From positions 1-11,315 of the forward strand of contig JBGSYN010000208.1 of the NCBI GenBank assembly GCA_041750975.1: 11,315 nucleotides of DNA, read 5' to 3'. The translations under genes were made by a program, and so were the position numbers. Positions 6,913 through 11,315 of this stretch are shown in pieces. The notes under the pieces are model-generated. The model made no database searches and was not told where the DNA came from. It saw only the letters and a list, made by a program, of their open reading frames with translations. This DNA is from JBGSYN01 sp041750975 (GTDB lineage Bacteria > Pseudomonadota > Alphaproteobacteria > Geminicoccales > Geminicoccaceae). Position 1 is the stretch's first letter, and every line of letters begins with the position of its first letter.

Positions 6913-7406
6913 ATGAATTATCAACCATAAATTTACATTTCGAAACAAAAAATAGGTTCCAGCAGTCTTGGAGATTGTCATCGATAAGGCGGAATTTTGA
7001 CGGAAATTTTGTGAAAAAGCAGTATCCCGGCCGAATCCATCACGGTTGACCGCGGAAATATCAGAATAGAAAGCATTGTCGAGCCTGGAAAATGAAAACA
7101 ATGCACGACAAATGAATCGAAAATAATTCTCGGTTTTAGTATAAGTCGTGGTGCAATCTAATCTCTTAGATGATTTGTCTATTCAAGACCAAAGGTCTGG
7201 TTTGCTGGCACTGAAATAAAGATCCGCCTGGCGACAGTATCGGCTGATCGTGGTCCGGCAGGTAGTTGCATTTGAAGAATGCTGGATCAACCCGATCGAC
7301 ATGTGGCTCGGAGAAGCATCCGATTCCGTGGGGGAGTAGGTGTGTCGACGGGTGCGCTGGCCCGGCACGATTATCGAGGCCTTGCGCCACCGAAACACAC
7401 ACAACC
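6856..7406. other. AT-rich gene-poor stretch, no supportable gene
   Basis: About 550 bases lie between the terminator and the PilZ gene. By eye 6885-7195 is much richer in A+T than its surroundings, with many stop codons in most frames. The open frames present (minus 7166-7402, plus from 7266) have no ribosome site and no recognisable motifs. Weak inverted repeats occur at 6896-6911 (TTAGT/ACTAA), 7157-7170 (TCTAA/TTAGA) and 7186-7198 (AGACC/GGTCT). None has the run of Ts needed for a terminator. The stretch presumably holds the promoter for the RNA and small gene to its left. Confidence 0.5.
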
Positions 7407-7766
7407 CTATTCTCGTGTCGCCGGGTCAGCCATCAGATGCATCACCAGAGCGATTTCTTCCCCCTCGTTCAGGGTGAACCTCAAATTGCATTGGTCGATA
7501 TCGCTGCGAACCACCTCGGCCGCCAGGCCATCCCCCAGATCAATTCCTTCGATGTGCAATCGCACGTTGCCACCGACCAGATCAGGACATCCCGGCTGGA
7601 TACCGGCACCGCCCAACGACAGGTCCATGACCTTGCATGCGAATTTGGCGTCCGAAGAGTGGACCGTGGCCTCGAGGCCAACGGCATAGCGGTGAAACAA
7701 CCGCCGATTGCCGGCTTCGCTGAGGCGCTGCTCGGGGCTTGAGGAATCTCTGGCGGTGGAAAGCAT
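7407..7766 (-). CDS. Single-domain PilZ protein, probable c-di-GMP binder
   Basis: A 119-residue protein with the two signature motifs of PilZ domains: the arginine motif R22-LFH-R26 (in NRRLFHRYAV) and D48-LSLG-G53, which fits [D/N]xSxxG. The ring of hydrophobic strands around them, and LRFTLN near residue 95-100, fit the PilZ beta barrel. Such proteins bind cyclic di-GMP in the cytoplasm and alter motility, polysaccharide synthesis or other outputs through a partner. None is encoded nearby, so the target is unknown. The first 18 residues are polar and probably flexible. The ATG at 7766 was chosen. The frame is open to a TTG at 7841, and a GTG at 7778 is another option, but none has a clear Shine-Dalgarno. 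It diverges from yebC with a 211-base gap. No intrinsic terminator is seen after its stop. Confidence 0.85.
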   Translation of the reverse strand: MLSTARDSSSPEQRLSEAGNRRLFHRYAVGLEATVHSSDAKFACKVMDLSLGGAGIQPGCPDLVGGNVRLHIEGIDLGDGLAAEVVRSDIDQCNLRFTLNEGEEIALVMHLMADPATRE

Positions 7767-7938
7767 TTCGTTGCTCACGGCTGAGTTATTCAGAAAATTC
7801 GTGCGGTGTCGATACGCCCCTCCAAGTTCTGCCAGAAACAAATTGCATAAAGGTTAAAGACAGATGCGTGGTCCGAACCTATGAGGTCGTTCAATTGGCA
7901 ATCGCGCGGGAACCAGAGTAGGTTTCGCCCCATTGCAG

Positions 7939-7944
7939 TATGAT
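7939..7944 (+). promoter_or_regulatory. Possible -10 element for the yebC-ruv operon
   Basis: TATGAT differs from TATAAT at one base and lies 33 bases before the yebC ATG. No good -35 is found 16-18 bases upstream (GAGTAG at 17), so the promoter assignment is weak. A TTGGCA at 7895-7900 is too far away to pair with it. The 7767-7977 gap must hold promoters for both divergent genes. Confidence 0.2.
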
Positions 7945-7977
7945 CCGACCGCCCGCTCAACAGCTGAATTTCAGGCA

Positions 7978-8724
7978 ATGGCAGGACATTCCAAGTTCAA
8001 GAACATCATGCATCGAAAGAATCGTCAGGACGCCGCACGGGCTCGCATCTTCACGAGGCTGGTTCGCGAAGTCCAGGTGGCGGCGAAGATGGGGCTTCCC
8101 GATCCGGCCCTGAATCCGCGCCTTCGCATGGCGATCCAGGCGGCCAAAGCGGAGAACGTTCCGAAGGACAATATCGAAAAAGCAATAAAAAAGGCTCAGG
8201 GCCTCGATGCCGAGGCCTATGAAGAAATCCGCTACGAGGGCTACGGTCCGGGCGGTGTTGCGATTATTGTCGAGGCGGTATCGGACAACAGAAATCGAAC
8301 GGCAAGCGACGTCCGGGCCGCCTTCTCAAGAAACGGCGGAACGCTCGGCGAGACCAATAGTGTGAGCTTCCAGTTCGACCGGGTCGGTCAGATCAGGTTT
8401 GCAGCAGATGTGGCGACGGCCGACGAGATGCTGGAAGCGGCGATCGAGGCAGGTGCCGAGGACTGCGAAAGCAGCGATGAAGGGCATGAGATCCTTTGCA
8501 ATGCCGACGAGTTGAACACGGTGAGTGACGCTCTGGAAGCCAGGTTCGGCCCCCCGGAACAAGCTGAATTGACCTGGCGGCCGCAGACATTGGTCCCGAT
8601 CGAGGACGACAAGGCGCCGACACTTTTCAAACTCATCGAAGTGCTTGACGAAAGCGACGATGTGCAGCGCGTCATCGCCAACTTCGACGTTTCCGACGAG
8701 ATCTTGGAGCAACTTGCGAGTTGA
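7978..8724 (+). CDS. yebC: YebC/PmpR/TACO1 family protein
   Basis: A 248-residue protein that starts with the family hallmark MAGHSKFKNI followed by MHRKNRQD. It also shows VPKDNIEKAIKKA and the YEGYGPGGVA block, then NRNRTASDVR. The length is standard. Family members were long annotated as DNA-binding regulators. Later work on YebC and mitochondrial TACO1 points to a ribosome-associated role in relieving stalls, notably at proline runs, so the regulator label should be used with care. An in-frame TTG at 7933 is rejected because the hallmark begins at 7978. The Shine-Dalgarno is poor (AGG only two bases from the ATG). It is the first gene of the operon with ruvCAB and ybgC, and its stop overlaps the ruvC start. 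Confidence 0.96.
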   Translation: MAGHSKFKNIMHRKNRQDAARARIFTRLVREVQVAAKMGLPDPALNPRLRMAIQAAKAENVPKDNIEKAIKKAQGLDAEAYEEIRYEGYGPGGVAIIVEAVSDNRNRTASDVRAAFSRNGGTLGETNSVSFQFDRVGQIRFAADVATADEMLEAAIEAGAEDCESSDEGHEILCNADELNTVSDALEARFGPPEQAELTWRPQTLVPIEDDKAPTLFKLIEVLDESDDVQRVIANFDVSDEILEQLAS

Positions 8725-9227
8725 TTCGCATTCTCGGCATTGACCCCGGCCTGACGGCTACCGGCTGGGGTGTCGTCGATGCAGAGGCAGGAACTCTGGA
8801 GTTTGTCGCGTGCGGCCGGGTCGTCAGCGACGCGGAAGGCAGTTTGGCGAGCCGGCTCGTCGAAATCTATGCCGGACTGGCAGAGCAGATCGAAACGTTT
8901 CGCCCGACGTCGGCCGCGATCGAAGAGACAGTCGTGAACAAAAACGCGGCTTCCTCCCTGAAACTCGGCCAGGCTCGCGGCGTAGCAGTATTGGCCGCCG
9001 CGCACGGCTTACTGCCGCTTGGCGAATACGCGTCCAAGACCGTGAAGCGGGCAGTTGCCGGAACCGGTGCTGCCACCAAGTCGCAAGTCGTGACCATGGT
9101 CCGGATTCTGCTGCCGCGCACCGGCAAGCTGGTTTCCGATGCCGCGGACGCGTTGGCCGTCGCCATCTGCCATGCCCATCACCTGGAGACCGCCGCGAGG
9201 ATCAAATTGCACCCAAGTCTGGCTTGA
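8721..9227 (+). CDS. ruvC: RuvC, Holliday-junction resolvase
   Basis: A 168-residue endonuclease that acts as a dimer, cutting Holliday junctions symmetrically in the last step of recombinational repair. The four acidic metal ligands of the RNase-H-like fold are visible: D8 (GIDPG), E68 (AIEET), D140 and D143 (SDAADALA), at spacings that match E. coli D7-E66-D138-D141. KNAASSLKLGQARG follows E68 as expected. The start codon is TTG within the TTGA overlap with the yebC stop, so translation is probably coupled to yebC. No ATG lies between it and the conserved IRILGIDPG. It is followed by ruvA after four bases. RuvC works with the RuvAB branch-migration complex encoded next door. Confidence 0.98.
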   Translation: MIRILGIDPGLTATGWGVVDAEAGTLEFVACGRVVSDAEGSLASRLVEIYAGLAEQIETFRPTSAAIEETVVNKNAASSLKLGQARGVAVLAAAHGLLPLGEYASKTVKRAVAGTGAATKSQVVTMVRILLPRTGKLVSDAADALAVAICHAHHLETAARIKLHPSLA

Positions 9228-9231
9228 ACGG

Positions 9232-9840
9232 ATGATCGCCTATCTTCGAGGCATGGTCCGCGATATCGGCGACAATGCGGTGGTTCTGGACGTCAACGGT
9301 GTGGGCTATCTGGTTCATTGTACGGGCCGAACATTGCATCAACTCCCCAGAGCGGGCGAAATGACCGAGCTTTATGTCCGCATGCAGGTTCGCGAAGACG
9401 ACATATCGCTTTACGGCTTTGCCCTGCCCGCGGAGCGGGCCTGGTTCGTGCTGCTGCAAAGCATTCAGGGTGTCGGCGCGCGATTGGCGCTCGCTATCGT
9501 CTCGACGCTTCAAATCGAGGAACTCGAGATCGCCGTCGCTTCCGAGGATCGGAAGGCGCTGACACGTGTCTCCGGCGTGGGACCTCGATTGGCCACGAGA
9601 ATTCTCACCGAACTCCAGAACCGAGAATCGAGCTTGCCCGCACGCGCGCTCAAGAGTGTCGCCCATGCCGGAGCGATCGAACATCCGTCCGCGCGCAACG
9701 ATGCGGTGTCGGCCTTGATCAATCTGGGGTATGGCCGGAGCGAGGCCTTCATCGCCGTCGATCATGTTCTGGCCCGAACGGAGAACGACATTCCGGTCGA
9801 TAAGCTGGTTCGCGAGGCGCTTCGGGAAATTAGCGGATGA
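9232..9840 (+). CDS. ruvA: RuvA, Holliday-junction binding subunit
   Basis: A 202-residue DNA-binding protein that holds the four-way junction as a tetramer and loads the RuvB motor. Visible: N-terminal OB-fold start MIAYLRGMV; helix-hairpin-helix motifs around residues 70-125 (LLQSIQGVGARLALAI and VSGVGPRLATRIL); and a C-terminal domain from about 150 (AVSALINLGYGRSEA) that contacts RuvB. The linker between is short. The ATG at 9232 is preferred over upstream codons because MIAYLRG is the family start. It lies four bases after the ruvC stop, and its own stop overlaps the ruvB start (ATGA). Confidence 0.98.
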   Translation: MIAYLRGMVRDIGDNAVVLDVNGVGYLVHCTGRTLHQLPRAGEMTELYVRMQVREDDISLYGFALPAERAWFVLLQSIQGVGARLALAIVSTLQIEELEIAVASEDRKALTRVSGVGPRLATRILTELQNRESSLPARALKSVAHAGAIEHPSARNDAVSALINLGYGRSEAFIAVDHVLARTENDIPVDKLVREALREISG

Positions 9841-10871
9841 CCGATCAAGTTCTCGCGGCAGAGGCGCAAAAGACGGATCGGGATGAAGGGCTGCGGCCCC
9901 GCCGAATCGACGAATTCATCGGCCAGCAACAATTGCGCGCCAATCTTTCGGTCTTCATCAAGGCGGCCTCGGCGCGAGAGGAAGCGCTCGATCATGTCCT
10001 CCTCGCAGGTCCGCCGGGTCTCGGTAAGACGACGCTTGCGCAAATCATCGCGACGGAACTCGGTGTCAGCCTGCGCATGACATCGGGGCCGATCATCGCC
10101 AAGGCGGGCGATCTGGCGGCGATATTGACCAACCTGCAGCCGCGCGACGTCTTGTTCATCGACGAAATTCATCGCTTGTCTCCCGCCATCGAGGAAATCC
10201 TCTATCCGGCGATGGAGGATTTCAAGCTCGATCTCATCATCGGCGAGGGCCCCGCCGCTCGCTCGCTCCGCATCGACCTGCCGCCGTTCACGTTGGTCGG
10301 AGCCACCACCAGAACCGGCCTCTTGACGACACCCCTGCGCGATCGATTCGGGATCCTGCTGCGGCTCGATTTCTACAACCATGCGGAGTTGGAAGAGATC
10401 ATTCATCGAGGGGCGCGACTGCTCGATCTCAAGGTCGTGCCCGAGGGGGCCAAGGAGATTGCCCGGCGATCCCGCGGGACGCCTCGAATAGCGACACGGC
10501 TGCTCCGACGCGTGCGCGACTTTGCCGATGTCGATAATTCGGGGGCGGTCACTGCACAGATTGCGGATGCTGTCCTGGTGCAGCTTTCGGTCGACAAATT
10601 GGGCCTGGACGCCTTGGATCGCCGTTTCCTGGACGCCATCGCCTCGAGTTACCGCGGGGGGCCGGTCGGAATCGAGACGCTTGCAGCGGCCTTGTCGGAG
10701 CAGCGCGACACGCTCGAGGAAACCGTCGAGCCATTTCTATTGCGGCAGGGACTTTTGCAGCGAACGCCTCGCGGACGCATGCTGACAAAGGGTGCGTGGG
10801 AGCATCTTGGTTTGAAGCCGATCACGCAGCCGGGCGGGCAGCCGACATTGTTCGAAGATCCACCGGACTGA
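9837..10871 (+). CDS. ruvB: RuvB, Holliday-junction branch-migration motor ATPase
   Basis: A 344-residue AAA+ helicase motor that forms hexameric rings on the arms of the RuvA-bound junction and drives branch migration. Visible: the N-terminal LRPRRIDEFIGQ block at about 19-30, Walker A GPPGLGKTT at 58-66, Walker B VLFIDEIH at 105-112, sensor-1 GATTRTG at 155-161, and the arginine-finger region LRDRFG at 167-172. A winged-helix DNA-binding domain follows, ending in QGLLQRTPRGRMLT. The length is normal. A GGGAA eight bases upstream and the ATGA overlap with ruvA support the start. The stop shares one base with the ybgC start (TGATG). Confidence 0.98.
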   Translation: MTDQVLAAEAQKTDRDEGLRPRRIDEFIGQQQLRANLSVFIKAASAREEALDHVLLAGPPGLGKTTLAQIIATELGVSLRMTSGPIIAKAGDLAAILTNLQPRDVLFIDEIHRLSPAIEEILYPAMEDFKLDLIIGEGPAARSLRIDLPPFTLVGATTRTGLLTTPLRDRFGILLRLDFYNHAELEEIIHRGARLLDLKVVPEGAKEIARRSRGTPRIATRLLRRVRDFADVDNSGAVTAQIADAVLVQLSVDKLGLDALDRRFLDAIASSYRGGPVGIETLAAALSEQRDTLEETVEPFLLRQGLLQRTPRGRMLTKGAWEHLGLKPITQPGGQPTLFEDPPD

Positions 10872-11278
10872 TGAATTCAGCGCATCGCTATCGCCTTCGG
10901 ATCTACTATGAGGACACCGATGCAGGTGGCGTCGTCTATCACGCCAATTTCCTGAAATACGCCGAAAGGGCCCGAACCGAGTGGCTCAGGACTGCGGGAC
11001 TGGACCACAAGGTTTTACGGGATCGTTTTGGCCTCCTGATCGTCGTTCATAAGATCACCGCGCAGTTTCAAAGGCCGGCCATGCTGGATGATGAACTTAC
11101 CGTTCATTCTCAGTTGGAGCATGCGAGAGGGGCCAGGATGGTGCTCAAGCAGGTCGTGGCCCGGGGAGAGATGCCGATTGCCGAATTGTCGATAACCTTG
11201 GCTACGATCGATCTGGCGGGCCGGCCATTGCGCCTTCCAAGGGAGTTGGCAAGGGCGCTGGAATCCGTATCGCCCTAG
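10871..11278 (+). CDS. ybgC: YbgC-type acyl-CoA thioesterase of the Tol-Pal cluster
   Basis: A 135-residue single-domain hotdog-fold (4HBT) thioesterase. The signature YYEDTDAGGVVYHANF at 12-27 includes D17, which aligns with the catalytic aspartate of this family. Members hydrolyse short-chain acyl-CoA or acyl-ACP thioesters in the cytoplasm and associate with phospholipid metabolism. The physiological substrate here is unknown. ybgC is usually the first gene of the tol-pal cluster, whose envelope complex maintains outer-membrane integrity. Its place directly behind ruvB fits the common alphaproteobacterial order ruvCAB-ybgC-tolQ. The ATG at 10871 overlaps the ruvB stop by one base; an in-frame start further upstream would lie within ruvB and add residues not typical of the family. 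Confidence 0.93.
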   Translation: MNSAHRYRLRIYYEDTDAGGVVYHANFLKYAERARTEWLRTAGLDHKVLRDRFGLLIVVHKITAQFQRPAMLDDELTVHSQLEHARGARMVLKQVVARGEMPIAELSITLATIDLAGRPLRLPRELARALESVSP

Positions 11279-11315
11279 TGCCCGGCGGAACCTCCGCATT
11301 CGCCCGGAGCAAACG
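11279..11315 (+). promoter_or_regulatory. Leader and ribosome site of the next gene, probably tolQ
   Basis: After the ybgC stop come a short inverted repeat (GCGGA/TCCGC, 11285-11297) and then GGAG at 11306-11309, six bases before the end of the window. This is where a Shine-Dalgarno for a gene starting at about 11316-11320 would be. From conserved gene order tolQ is expected. No coding sequence is visible, so this is inference. Confidence 0.4.

Noticed and set aside
6884..6914. Plus-strand promoter TTGACA followed by TAAGAT
   Set aside because: The spacer is 19 bases and the -10 is weak. No plus-strand gene begins within the next kilobase, so the -35 match is probably chance.
6775..7101. 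In-frame upstream extension of the 86-aa gene to 195 codons
   Set aside because: The extension is AT-rich with unlike codon use, would run through the terminator, and lacks a ribosome site. The ATG at 6774 has a strong one.
7186..7198. AGACC-AAA-GGTCT inverted repeat as a terminator
   Set aside because: The stem is only five base pairs and no T-run follows in either direction.
7166..7402. Minus-strand open frames of 78 and 73 codons downstream of the PilZ gene
   Set aside because: There is no ribosome site and no recognisable motif, and the composition resembles shadow translation (many Arg, Ser, Pro and Cys).
7266..7742. Plus-strand open frames of 158 and 136 codons opposite the PilZ gene
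   Set aside because: The minus strand encodes a protein with both PilZ signature motifs. The plus frames show no motifs, and one of them also extends across the gene-poor stretch.
7842..7977. LexA (SOS) box upstream of the yebC-ruv operon
   Set aside because: No GTTC-N7-GTTC direct repeat was found. The only related pattern is an inverted GAAC-N10-GTTC with the wrong geometry.

Overview
The window looks like the chromosome of a GC-rich alphaproteobacterium, possibly near Rhodospirillales or Rhizobiales; the family is not resolvable by eye. The evidence is the run yebC-ruvC-ruvA-ruvB-ybgC, which in this class normally leads into tolQRAB; an HslV with a short prosegment ending in HGTT; and a promoter ahead of hslV that resembles the rhizobial heat-shock consensus. 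There are eleven protein genes, no rRNA or tRNA, no CRISPR array and no recognisable insertion sequence.

Left part (1-4391). Two paralogous M81-family (microcystinase C / MlrC-like) metallopeptidase genes flank an amidase-signature hydrolase. The first M81 gene and the amidase form a translationally coupled plus-strand pair (ATGA overlap). The second M81 gene lies on the minus strand and converges on the amidase so tightly that the two stop codons touch. The set suggests hydrolysis of peptide or amide substrates, but the substrate cannot be read from sequence.

Middle part (4427-6774, minus strand). hslV and hslU overlap by four bases and encode the HslVU (ClpQY) ATP-dependent protease. A heat-shock-like promoter sits just upstream and fixes the likely HslV start. 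The second M81 gene follows hslU after only 35 bases with no visible terminator, so it may be transcribed from the heat-shock unit. Upstream of hslV lies an 86-residue acidic orphan gene.

Regulatory and gene-poor part (6775-7406). The small gene is preceded by an intrinsic terminator reading toward it. Next comes a second hairpin whose U6/A6 helix abuts its Shine-Dalgarno sequence. Upstream of the terminator is a C/U-rich stretch with anti-Shine-Dalgarno-like CCUCC motifs. This could be a short sRNA, a regulated leader, or both. The rest is AT-rich and without a supportable gene.

Right part (7407-11315). A single-domain PilZ protein (minus strand) diverges from a plus-strand operon: yebC, then ruvCAB for Holliday-junction processing, then ybgC, a hotdog thioesterase. 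Junctions overlap by 1 or 4 bases or are 4 bases apart. The window ends on a Shine-Dalgarno-like sequence where tolQ would be expected. All calls are from reading the sequence; no database search was run.
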